This document shows, piece by piece, positions 31,987 to 38,975 of a stretch of DNA of 38,975 nucleotides. The position numbers and the translations under genes were made by a program. Origin of the DNA: Pseudomonadota bacterium (GTDB taxonomy: Bacteria; Pseudomonadota; Gammaproteobacteria; Steroidobacterales; Steroidobacteraceae); contig JAEYXD010000012.1 of the NCBI GenBank assembly GCA_023428645.1, forward strand, positions 1 to 38,975, read 5' to 3'. How positions within the stretch are numbered: the stretch's first letter is position 1; every line of letters begins with the position of its first letter. The notes under the pieces were generated by a model, which was not told the origin of the DNA, made no database searches, and worked only from the letters and a program-made list of their open reading frames with translations.

Positions 31987-32925
31987 CTTCGCGACTGGCA
32001 GGTGGCCGAGCCAAGTGCGGCCGATCAGACTGTGCAGGAATACGCTCGAGCCCCGCGCGGGCGTATCGCGCGCCAGAAAGCCGAGACCGGTGTACTGGCC
32101 GTTCATGGAGCCCGATCCCGTGATGCTCCGCGGACAATTGCTCAGTTGCACGTCGAGCTGGACGAGATTGCGGGGTGCGTCCGTGATCGCGACCGTCCCG
32201 TTGTACACGCAGCCGTTCGTGTGCGAACCCTGCAGTTGTCCGTTCGGATTGACCGTGAGCGTGTACGTGCCGCTGGGACCGAGCAACACGACCCTCGTGT
32301 ACGAGTACGTTCCGGCGAGATCCTGCAACGTCAGCGTCTCGTCATAACGGCTTGAACGATCGAGCGCGAATTCGTAGTTGTCGGCGCGAATGCGCACGTC
32401 GCCGCGCAGTGCATTGCCTTCGATGCGAAAGCGGAAACGCGCGCCGTGCTCTCGCTCGTTCAAGTATTCCTTCGACTTGAGCGCGGCTTCACCGCGGTTC
32501 TCGCAACACACGTTGCCGAACACGAGCAGCTCGGGCGCGGATTGCAGATCGGCAGCGGACGAGACGATGAGATGCATGTCGCCCGCACCAGTGATCAGCG
32601 CACGGCCACCGTACTTGCGTCCGGCCGGACCATCGATCGTGCCGAACCAATAGCCCGCGGTCGCGGCGGCCGGCGCGGGTGCTGGCGGCGGTGTCGGCGT
32701 GGGTGTTGGCGTCGGAGTTGGAGTTGGCGTGGGCGTGGGCGCCGGAGTTGGCGTCGGCGTCGGCGCAGGCGGCGTGGGATCGGGCGTCGGCGTTTGCGGC
32801 GGAGGCTCGGACTGCCCCGGCGAGGCCGGCGGCGGCGTTTCCGTCAAGGAGCCTCGCCCGTTCGAGCATGCGGCAAGTGCAACGAGCAAAACCATTGCCG
32901 AGCTTCGGACGAACATCCGCCGCAT
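31984..32925 (-). CDS. Lipoprotein with Pro/Thr repeat stalk
   Basis: A 313-aa lipoprotein: lipobox LAAC (Cys20), then a 60-residue Pro/Thr-rich stalk (PTPTPTP repeats at about 30-85) and a 220-residue globular domain starting AGYWFGTIDGPAGRKYGGRAL. The globular part contains cysteine pairs (NVCCENRG, SHTNGCVYNG, LSNCPRS) and beta-rich sequence such as GTYTLTVNPNGQLQGS. The stalk probably spaces the domain from the membrane, as in other envelope-anchored proteins. I know no function for the domain. Confidence 0.8.
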   Translation of the reverse strand: MRRMFVRSSAMVLLVALAACSNGRGSLTETPPPASPGQSEPPPQTPTPDPTPPAPTPTPTPAPTPTPTPTPTPTPTPTPPPAPAPAAATAGYWFGTIDGPAGRKYGGRALITGAGDMHLIVSSAADLQSAPELLVFGNVCCENRGEAALKSKEYLNEREHGARFRFRIEGNALRGDVRIRADNYEFALDRSSRYDETLTLQDLAGTYSYTRVVLLGPSGTYTLTVNPNGQLQGSHTNGCVYNGTVAITDAPRNLVQLDVQLSNCPRSITGSGSMNGQYTGLGFLARDTPARGSSVFLHSLIGRTWLGHLPVAK

Positions 32926-33034
32926 GTTTTCTCCCCTGCATTCTTAGCTGACCAGCACGCCAGCGCTATAACCGAGCGTGCCGGCGTCAAGTTCCTCCGA
33001 CGCAGCATCACGACGTTCGCGGCAAAAGTTACAA

Positions 33035-33616
33035 CTAGAAGCGATAGAGAATGCTGGCCATGACGTCGTACGTGTTGAGCTTGTCTTTCCCGAGCTCGCA
33101 GGCGGACGGCGCCGTACACCTGAGCGCATCGAACTCCACTTCGGAGCGGTCCGTGGCGATCTCGATCGTCACGCGCGAGAACTCGACGCCGACGGCAGCC
33201 AACAATCCGGGGCTCGTGCTCGAGTACTGATCGCCATCGACGTAGTGGTACACGGCGCCGGCGCGCACATAGGGCGAGATGCTCGCGGTCGGCATGAACG
33301 CGTAGCCGAGTGTCGCGCTCAAGGGGAGCTCGAAATGATTCACGTCGCCGGAAATGAAGAACATCGGGCCGAGGGCGAGATCGGCACGCAGGTTCGAGGA
33401 CCAGAGATAGATCGCTCGCGCGCCGACCCCGACCGGCACGCGCACGTCGACATCGACTTCGAAGCCGGCGCGCTCGAGATTGTCCTCATAGTGATCGGCA
33501 ACGTCGTTGATTCCGGTGACGTATGCGATGCCGGCTTCGAAGCGCCAGATGCCGGCGGCGCTCGCGAAGCTCGAGGCGAAGAGCAGACCCGTCCCCAGCG
33601 CCGCTGCGATTCTCAT
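33035..33616 (-). CDS. Outer-membrane beta-barrel protein, 193 aa
   Basis: A small barrel protein. The signal peptide is RIAAALGTGLLFASSFASA, followed by alternating aromatic/polar strands (WRFEAGIAYVTG, ADLALGPMFFISG, LPLSATLGYAFMP, ISPYVRAGAVYHYVDG) and the terminal SILYRF, whose final Phe is the outer-membrane assembly signal. The length suits an 8-stranded OmpW/OmpX-type barrel. A surface-loop cysteine pair (RCTAPSACE) is present. Function could be structural or small-molecule uptake; not resolved. Confidence 0.82.
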   Translation of the reverse strand: MRIAAALGTGLLFASSFASAAGIWRFEAGIAYVTGINDVADHYEDNLERAGFEVDVDVRVPVGVGARAIYLWSSNLRADLALGPMFFISGDVNHFELPLSATLGYAFMPTASISPYVRAGAVYHYVDGDQYSSTSPGLLAAVGVEFSRVTIEIATDRSEVEFDALRCTAPSACELGKDKLNTYDVMASILYRF

Positions 33617-33683
33617 GCGACTCCCCTGTTGTCGTCGGTTGTGCGCTCCACGAAAGTCGGGAGGGACACCGTAAGTTCCGACC

Positions 33684-33699
33684 GACCCTAGCGAGGGTC
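33684..33699 (-). terminator. Hairpin downstream of the MFS gene
   Basis: GACCCT (33684-33689) pairs with AGGGTC (33694-33699) around AGCG, just after the MFS transporter stop codon. No T-run; a weak terminator candidate. Confidence 0.35.
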
Positions 33700-33716
33700 A
33701 GGCACGATGCGCGCGA

Positions 33717-34955
33717 TCAAGCGCGCCCGGGGCGGCGGCTCAGCAGCAACACCAATCCACATGCATTGATGAGAGCGGCCAACACGAACGCCGCGCCCGG
33801 GAAATGGACCGGCGCCCGGGTGGACGTGAAATAGGCGAGCGCTTGGGTCATGACGAGCGGCCCGACGATATTCGCGATGCTGCTGAGGGAAGCCACGCCG
33901 CCCTGCAGCTCGCCTTGGGCATTCGCCGGCACGCGCTGCGACATCAACGCGTTCAGGGCGGGATACGTGATGGCCTGCAGCGCGCCGGCGAACGTGAGCA
34001 CGAACACCATCCAGGCTTCGGTGATGAGCGCGTACGCGATCGCCAATAGCGTGGCGACGATCAGCCCGAGCGTCGCCGCGCCGAACTCGCCGATCTGCTT
34101 CGACAGCCGTCCGGTCAGGAACGCTTGCGCGCCCGCCATGGCGATGCCGGTCGCGACCAGCGACAGGCCGATCATGCCCGTGGACCAGTCGAACTTCGCG
34201 GTCATGAAAAAGGCCCACGTGCTCGGGTACACGTTCGTCGCGACGAGAAAGGCAACCGCGGCCAACGCATACGTGAGGACGCCGGCATGGTGCCGCAGCA
34301 TCGAGACCGCGCCGAGCGGATTCGCACGGCGCCACGAGAACGGCCGCCGTCGCTCCGCCGGCAGCGATTCGGGCAACACGAACAGGCCAAACAGGAAATT
34401 CACGCCGGCCAGCGCGGCCGCGGCAAAGAATGGCGCGCGTGGACCGAGCTCGCCGAGCAACCCGCCGACGCCCGGTCCCAGGATGAATCCCAAGCCGAAG
34501 GCGGAGCCGACGAGGCCGAACGCGTGCGCGCGGCGCTCGGGTGGCGTGACGTCGGCCACGAATGCATTCGCCGGCACATAGACCGCGCCGGCGATGCCGG
34601 CGATCGCGCGGCCGATGAACAGCCAGCCGATCGTCGGTGCGAACCCCATCAGCAGATAGTCCACGCCATACGCGAACAGCGACGCGAGGATGATCGGGCG
34701 GCGTCCGAACCGATCGCTCAGATTGCCGATGACCGGACCGAAGAAGAACTGCAGCACTGCATAGGTGACGAGCAGAATGCCGCCCGTTCGCGTCGCGGCG
34801 GCGATGTCCGCCTCGCCCATGTGCAGCAGCAGCTGCGGCAGCACCGGCATGATGATGCCGAATCCCATCGCATCGATCAGACGCGTGACGAAGATAAATG
34901 CAAGCGGATGGCGGCCGACGCGCGGCGCCTCCGCGGTCACGCCTTCGATACTCAT
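33717..34955 (-). CDS. MFS efflux transporter, TetA/TCR-like
   Basis: A 412-aa major facilitator with 12 predicted helices. The opening FVTRLIDAMGFGIIMPVLPQLL and the motif A loop GNLSDRFGRRPIIL (around residues 77-90) match the DHA1 tetracycline-efflux-type branch; GPGVGGLLGELG is motif C of drug:H+ antiporters. The start is ATG 34955, only 2 bases after the stop of the upstream glycosyltransferase gene, so translation is probably coupled. Drug export is predicted from the branch, but many relatives export other compounds. Confidence 0.88.
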   Translation of the reverse strand: MSIEGVTAEAPRVGRHPLAFIFVTRLIDAMGFGIIMPVLPQLLLHMGEADIAAATRTGGILLVTYAVLQFFFGPVIGNLSDRFGRRPIILASLFAYGVDYLLMGFAPTIGWLFIGRAIAGIAGAVYVPANAFVADVTPPERRAHAFGLVGSAFGLGFILGPGVGGLLGELGPRAPFFAAAALAGVNFLFGLFVLPESLPAERRRPFSWRRANPLGAVSMLRHHAGVLTYALAAVAFLVATNVYPSTWAFFMTAKFDWSTGMIGLSLVATGIAMAGAQAFLTGRLSKQIGEFGAATLGLIVATLLAIAYALITEAWMVFVLTFAGALQAITYPALNALMSQRVPANAQGELQGGVASLSSIANIVGPLVMTQALAYFTSTRAPVHFPGAAFVLAALINACGLVLLLSRRPGRA

Positions 34956-34957
34956 GG

Positions 34958-36745
34958 CTATGGGGGATCCGAGGTTACACGGCTGGAGATCCCTCTATTG
35001 TGTACGCGCTGCCGGTGCGGCGGATTGTAAAAATGCGCCAGGCTCGGGTGCCCGGCGCGCACACAGTCCGGATCGACCGCGCCGCTCACGAGATACCACT
35101 CGCGGCGGTTCGCAACGCCGAGCGACTGACGATGGGCGCCCGCGAAGCAACGTCGCAATGATATTTCGTGCACGATGAGTTGACGATCGGGGGACTCGGC
35201 AAGCCAGCGGGCCGCATCCTTCGTCTCCTGCTCGCCTTCGCGCCAGCGTGCATGCCCGAAGTGCACGACCGGCCGCCGAGCCTGCAGCAGATACTGCTCC
35301 TTGAACGACACGAAGCCGAGCGGCGCATTGGGTTTCGCGAGCTGCTCGACGCGCGCCATGAAGTCCTTGCCGGAACGCGCGTCGTTCATCGCGGGGTTGA
35401 TCCAGAAGCTGATGACGAGCAGCGCGCACGTGACCGCGCCCGCGAAGGCCGCAAAGCCACGTCGTGGCCGCGCCAGCACACACACCAGCACGAGCCCGGC
35501 CGCGAGCACGAGCAATGGCCCCAGCGGGTCGAGCCCATACGTCGTGGCGACTTCGGTGCGACGCTCCGGGTTCAGCAGGAGGTACGGGATCGCGAGCGCC
35601 GTGATGGTCGCGATGCTCGCCGCGATCCAGAACACGACCCGCTGCGCCACCGGACGCACCGCGACCTCGCGCAGGTATGGCGCGGCGACCAGCGCGAGCG
35701 CAGGGACTGCGGGCAGCACGTAGACGCCGCGCTTGCCCGTGCTCGCGCTGAAGAACAGCACCACGAGGACGATCCACGCCGTGAGCAGCGCCACGCGCAG
35801 GTCGTGCGCGCGCCAGGCACGGCGCCATGCGGGCACGAGCCACGGCAGCAGCGCTGTCAGCGGCAGCCACAGCCAGGGAATGACCTCGACGATGAAGTAC
35901 CAGAACGGCTCACGGTGATGCCACGCATCGGTGTAGCGATCGATCGTTTGCCGAAACAGAATTTCGTCTCGATACGCCGCGATCGCGGGATCGGCGCTCG
36001 CGGCGATCAACATCGGTACGAGCCAGACCGCCGTTGCCGCGACGAAGGCGAGCGGACCGAGCAGCCAACGCGCCGTCCGCGCCGTTCGCAGGCGCGGTTG
36101 CCATGCGTCGGATCGCAAGATCGCAAACGGAATCAACACGAGCAGCGGCAGGAAGCCGACCCCCTTCGTGATGACGCCGAAGCCCGCGGCGGCCCACCCG
36201 ATGCAGTACCACCGCCACTGCGGTCCGAGCAGCAAATGCCGCAACAAGCCGTACAGGCCGAGCGTCGTCCAGAAGCACAAGGTCGCATCGATTTGCGCCT
36301 GCCGCGCTTGCCACACGAATTGCACGGTGAACAGCAGCGCAAGCCCCGCGATCAAGCCGGTCTCGCGATTCCACAAGCGGCGGCCGAGATCGTAGACGAG
36401 CAGCACGCTCGAAAGCCCGCTGAGCAGCGACGGCAACAAGAACGCGGCCCGCACCGAGCCCGTGAGCTCGATGCCGAGCGCCATCAACCAGAAATACAGC
36501 GGCGGCTTATCGGCATAAATGTCGCCCCCGATGCGCGACAACAGCCAGTCACCGCTCGCGGCCATGTCTCGCGCGATCAGCGCGAATCGCGGCTCATCGG
36601 CCGGCCACGGATCACGCAGGCCGATACCCGTCGCGATGAGCAACAGCCCGAGGCCGAGCAGCCACAACACATCCCGTCGCGCGTCGGCCTCCACATTGTT
36701 GGGGCGCAGCAGTCGTTCCACCCAGGCAGGCGAATGCCGCGTCAT
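34958..36745 (-). CDS. ArnT-like lipid-linked sugar transferase (GT39/PMT family)
   Basis: A 595-aa GT-C fold membrane enzyme. The catalytic acidic motif is in RDPWPADEPRFAL (Asp50-Glu51), followed by IYADKPPLYFW, as in ArnT, with about 12 hydrophobic helices and a C-terminal soluble domain from about residue 440. ArnT-like enzymes transfer sugars from undecaprenyl-phosphate to lipid A or proteins. ATG 36745 is chosen because GGAGAG lies 9 bases upstream; GTG 36772 lacks one. It forms a coupled pair with the MFS gene. No arn operon is present, so the donor sugar is unknown. Confidence 0.88.
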   Translation of the reverse strand: MTRHSPAWVERLLRPNNVEADARRDVLWLLGLGLLLIATGIGLRDPWPADEPRFALIARDMAASGDWLLSRIGGDIYADKPPLYFWLMALGIELTGSVRAAFLLPSLLSGLSSVLLVYDLGRRLWNRETGLIAGLALLFTVQFVWQARQAQIDATLCFWTTLGLYGLLRHLLLGPQWRWYCIGWAAAGFGVITKGVGFLPLLVLIPFAILRSDAWQPRLRTARTARWLLGPLAFVAATAVWLVPMLIAASADPAIAAYRDEILFRQTIDRYTDAWHHREPFWYFIVEVIPWLWLPLTALLPWLVPAWRRAWRAHDLRVALLTAWIVLVVLFFSASTGKRGVYVLPAVPALALVAAPYLREVAVRPVAQRVVFWIAASIATITALAIPYLLLNPERRTEVATTYGLDPLGPLLVLAAGLVLVCVLARPRRGFAAFAGAVTCALLVISFWINPAMNDARSGKDFMARVEQLAKPNAPLGFVSFKEQYLLQARRPVVHFGHARWREGEQETKDAARWLAESPDRQLIVHEISLRRCFAGAHRQSLGVANRREWYLVSGAVDPDCVRAGHPSLAHFYNPPHRQRVHNRGISSRVTSDPP

Positions 36746-36846
36746 CAAGTGTTTCTCTCCGAGGTCGATCACAGCGCCGTTCGTGTCGCCGAAATCGAGC
36801 AGTCTAATGCGGCGCTGGGAAGGTAGTGCGAATTTAAGAGCGGTGA

Positions 36847-37422
36847 TTACTCCGCTGCTTGAGTGTCTTCTACGTCCTTTGAAGGATTCGCGTCCTTTGC
36901 GGCGCGAGGTGCGCCCGCCTTTCTCACGGTGAATTCACCATGAGCCTCGACGACCTTATCCCTGCCGCGCTGCACACCGACCGCGACGAGCGGCGGTGTC
37001 CGCACGCCGCGCTCCGGTCGCGTCGCGACTAGATAGAAATCGGTGACGTCCGCGGGCACCCCGACGCAGTCGAGTGCGCCTACCGCATTGCATCCACCCG
37101 ACACGACCGTGGCGCCGATGATCCAACTGCGCAGCTCTCCCTTGGCATCGAACTCCAGGCGCGCGAGACGCACATTGCCGGGATGCCATTCTTCGCCCAA
37201 CCACGCGAACGTGAATGATTTGAGCTTGCCGCCCTTGAACGCTTCTTCGAACAGGCCGTTCGGCTTGACGATCGAATCGTCGAACGACCATGTGCCCTTG
37301 TAGACGCCGGATGGCGTATCACCGTATGAATCGGTTTGCCGCACCGTGAAATCGACGTGGACGGGTTTCGCGTCGACAATGAACGTCGCCGCGAAGCACA
37401 CGGTGGCCAGTACGATGCGCAT
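36847..37422 (-). CDS. Exported hypothetical protein, 191 aa
   Basis: The family is not recognised. ATG 37422 has GGGGAG 5 bases upstream and gives a signal peptide (RIVLATVCFAATFIVDA); longer frames do not. The mature part is beta-rich (VDFTVRQTDSYGDTPSGVYKGTWSFDDSIV, LKSFTFAWLGEEWHPGNVRLARLEFDAKGELRSWIIG) with a cysteine pair (GGCNAVGALDCVG). The first part resembles the beta-sandwich leader seen in some PEP-CTERM-type exported proteins, but no sorting signal follows. A Lys/Glu/Asp-rich tail (KDANPSKDVEDTQAAE) ends it. Confidence 0.7.
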   Translation of the reverse strand: MRIVLATVCFAATFIVDAKPVHVDFTVRQTDSYGDTPSGVYKGTWSFDDSIVKPNGLFEEAFKGGKLKSFTFAWLGEEWHPGNVRLARLEFDAKGELRSWIIGATVVSGGCNAVGALDCVGVPADVTDFYLVATRPERGVRTPPLVAVGVQRGRDKVVEAHGEFTVRKAGAPRAAKDANPSKDVEDTQAAE

Positions 37423-37509
37423 GCCGCTCCCCAATGTCGCGTAACGCCGCGGTTGCGACATGCCGACAATGCGCGAAGCCGGTAGATGTTTCCCATACCC
37501 AAACAAGAC

Positions 37510-37541
37510 GAGGCGAAGACGGATCCCTCCGTCCTCGCCTC
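37510..37541 (-). terminator. Terminator-like hairpin after the DUF4142 gene
   Basis: GAGGCGA (37510-37516) pairs with TCGCCTC (37535-37541) and GACGGA (37518-37523) with TCCGTC (37528-37533), with one A/C mismatch and loop TCCC. On the minus strand it is followed by GTCTTGTTTG, a partial T-rich tract. It separates the DUF4142 and exported-protein genes. Confidence 0.6.
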
Positions 37542-37567
37542 TAGCCTCGCAGCTCGGTCGTAGTGAA

Positions 37568-38191
37568 CTACTGGTTTTTCGCCAGCTTGCTCTCCAAGGC
37601 TTGCGCCTGGCTCAAATGCGTCTGCAGCGCCGGCAAGGTCGTCTTCGCGAACGAGCGCAGCTGCGGATCGATGTTCGTGTCCGTGGACGCCTGCTTGAAC
37701 AGCTCGACCGCCTTCTCATGGTCGCTCACCATGTGCTTCATGAACGCGTGGTCGAACCCGGCGCCCGCCTTCTCGTGCTCGAACCGCTCCATCGAGGCCT
37801 TCTGCATCAGGCCAGGGCCGCTCGGCACTTCAAGATTCTGGGACTTCGCCAAGGCCGTCAGCTCGTTGTTGGTCTTCGTATGATCCCTGACCATCTGCTG
37901 AGCGAATGCCTTCACTTCGGGATTCGTCGCCTTCTGCACACCGATCTTGCCCGCTTCCACTTCGGCCATGCCGTCCGCGGCCGCCTTCTTCACGAACTCC
38001 GCGCTGCTCATTCGCGACTGGCGCATGCCGGACGCATCGGCGGTGCGCGTGTTCGAGCTGTCAGCCGCATCGGTTCGAGGCATCGTGCCTCTGTCCGTTT
38101 GTGGAGTCGTGCCCGTCTGTTGCGCCATCGCCATCGAGCCCGTCAGCAGACAAGCACTGATCGCAGCCGCAATCGAACTTACGTGTTTCAT
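37568..38191 (-). CDS. DUF4142 (ferritin-like) exported protein
   Basis: A 207-aa exported protein with a signal peptide (KHVSSIAAAISACLLTGSMAMA), a Thr/Asp-rich linker, and a four-helix DUF4142 domain at about residues 60-205 (AEFVKKAAADGMAEVEAGKIGVQKATNPEVKAFAQQMVRDHTKTNNEL, FDHAFMKHMVSDHEKAVELFKQ). The domain has a ferritin-like helical bundle with His/Glu pairs; function is unknown, though many family members are stress-induced. AGGAGA lies 7 bases before ATG 38191. A GGAAC-N16-CGTT element upstream suggests ECF-sigma control, in keeping with a stress role. Confidence 0.88.
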   Translation of the reverse strand: MKHVSSIAAAISACLLTGSMAMAQQTGTTPQTDRGTMPRTDAADSSNTRTADASGMRQSRMSSAEFVKKAAADGMAEVEAGKIGVQKATNPEVKAFAQQMVRDHTKTNNELTALAKSQNLEVPSGPGLMQKASMERFEHEKAGAGFDHAFMKHMVSDHEKAVELFKQASTDTNIDPQLRSFAKTTLPALQTHLSQAQALESKLAKNQ

Positions 38192-38251
38192 GTTCAATCT
38201 CCTTTGATGTTCCTGGCTCGCGCCGCCCGGCCACGAGCGCTGTGATAAGCG

Positions 38252-38276
38252 AACGCACATTCTTTGCACGTGTTCC
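38252..38276 (-). promoter_or_regulatory. Candidate ECF-sigma promoter of the DUF4142 gene
   Basis: On the minus strand, GGAAC (38276-38272) and CGTT (38255-38252) are exactly 16 bases apart, with CGTT about 60 bases upstream of ATG 38191. This is the ECF/general-stress promoter arrangement. A second instance precedes the hybrid kinase. Confidence 0.5.
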
Positions 38277-38403
38277 CACGCATCGGGTGCCCGCGAAACA
38301 GCGGGCCGTGGCATTCTTACGCGGCAAAAAAACAGGACGATTCCGTCATCCGCGCCGCACGATGGTGGCGCGAGCCACGAGAATGAGGAACAGGGTTGAA
38401 ACA

Positions 38404-38975
38404 ATGCAGGAGCAGGAACTCACGATCTCTGTCGAGGACGTCGGCACGGTTTCGGGGGTGCTGCTTGCGCCCGCCGCGCCGCGGGCGTGCTACGTGTTCG
38501 CGCACGGCGCGGGCGCTGGCATGAGTCACGCGTTCATGCGCGCCACCGCGACCGAACTCGCCGAGCTCGGCATCGCGTCGCTGCGCTTTCAATTCCCGTA
38601 CATGGAGCGCGGCTCGAAGCGCACCGACCCGCCGCCGCTGTGTCATGCGACGGTCAGAGCCGCGGTGGCGACGGCGGCACAGCGGTTGCCGAACGTTCCG
38701 CTCGTCGCTGGCGGCCGATCGTTCGGCGGCCGCATGAGCTCGCAGGCGCAGGCGGACGCGCCGCTGCCGGGCGTGCGCGCCCTGGTGTTCCTCGGCTTTC
38801 CACTGCACCCCGCGGGACGGCCGGACATCACGCGCGGCGCGCACCTCGCGAACGTCGCGATTCCAATGTTGTTCGTGCAAGGCACGCGCGATGAGCTCGC
38901 GAAACTGCCGCTGCTCGAACCGCTCGTGCAACGACTCGGGCCGCGGGCGACGCTGCACTTGCTCGCCGACGCCGA
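38404..38975 (+). CDS. Alpha/beta hydrolase (dienelactone hydrolase/Tex30-like), 3' end cut by window
   Basis: The frame is open from ATG 38404 to the window edge (190 residues seen), so the C-terminus is missing. After a beta-hairpin start come ACYVFAHGAGAGMSHAFM (oxyanion region), SLRFQFPYMERGSKRTDPPP and the nucleophile elbow GGRSFGGRMSS, then VFLGFPLHPAGRPD and MLFVQGTRDELA, whose Asp is the probable acid. The catalytic His would lie beyond the edge, just after HLLADAD. This matches the COG3571/Tex30-type hydrolases. AGGG lies 8 bases upstream; ATG 38383 is an in-frame alternative. It diverges from the DUF4142 gene. The substrate is unknown. Confidence 0.85.
   Translation, partial: MQEQELTISVEDVGTVSGVLLAPAAPRACYVFAHGAGAGMSHAFMRATATELAELGIASLRFQFPYMERGSKRTDPPPLCHATVRAAVATAAQRLPNVPLVAGGRSFGGRMSSQAQADAPLPGVRALVFLGFPLHPAGRPDITRGAHLANVAIPMLFVQGTRDELAKLPLLEPLVQRLGPRATLHLLADA

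Noticed and set aside
33673..33679. GGAACTT upstream of the outer-membrane protein gene as an RpoE-type -35 box
   Set aside because: No acceptable -10 element (TCTGA-like or CGTT) lies at 15-19 bases, so a sigmaE promoter is not supported.
35168..36826. 552-codon open frame antisense to the ArnT-like gene
   Set aside because: It is rich in Gln, Arg, Glu and His, the complement of hydrophobic codons of a membrane protein; the sense strand has DEPR and many membrane helices.

Overview
The window is about 39 kb of GC-rich, gene-dense chromosomal DNA from a Gram-negative bacterium. It encodes many lipoproteins, a beta-barrel outer-membrane protein, a quinone-linked class 2 PyrD, Tat and Sec signal peptides, and an ArnT-like transferase. 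Gene content and codon bias suggest a Proteobacterium, perhaps a soil-type gammaproteobacterium of the Steroidobacter/Nevskiales kind; that placement is inference. I see no tRNA, rRNA, CRISPR array, integrase or insertion sequence.

Left part (1-7030, mostly plus strand): an S41 lipoprotein protease, a dihydrolipoyl-dehydrogenase-like flavoprotein, an unrecognised 232-aa protein, a secreted M64 metallopeptidase, an SRAP (YedK/HMCES-type) DNA-damage protein with an unusual lysine-rich helical insertion, and a small three-helix membrane protein.

Minus-strand block (7042-16189): the most remarkable gene is a 1810-aa protein. It begins with a TadE-like prepilin segment, continues through an acidic/Gly-rich linker into a DUF6531/YD-repeat Rhs shell, and ends in a 300-aa variable C-terminal domain. 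That domain has clearly lower GC and an HxxxDxxxH motif like zinc-dependent phospholipase C-type enzymes. The small membrane protein converges on it 11 bases away and is a candidate immunity protein. Upstream lie a histone H1-like Lys/Ala-rich protein, an NlpE-META lipoprotein, a subclass-B3-type metallo-beta-lactamase and a Tat-exported aldo/keto reductase coupled to it.

Centre (16292-27518): an LprI-domain protein, a PLP-dependent threonine dehydratase-like enzyme, a PAS-PAS hybrid histidine kinase with two receiver domains, a VOC protein, an aldo/keto reductase, pyrD, gamma-glutamyltranspeptidase, a BON-domain lipoprotein and a single-domain response regulator.

Right part (27616-38975): a HAD phosphatase, an SRPBCC/AHSA1 protein, a small membrane protein, an AraC regulator divergent from an aldo/keto reductase, a Pro/Thr-repeat lipoprotein, an outer-membrane barrel protein, an ArnT-like glycosyltransferase coupled to an MFS efflux pump, an exported hypothetical protein, a DUF4142 stress-type protein, and an alpha/beta hydrolase cut by the window edge. 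Two GGAAC-N16-CGTT elements, upstream of the DUF4142 gene and the hybrid kinase, suggest an ECF-sigma regulon.
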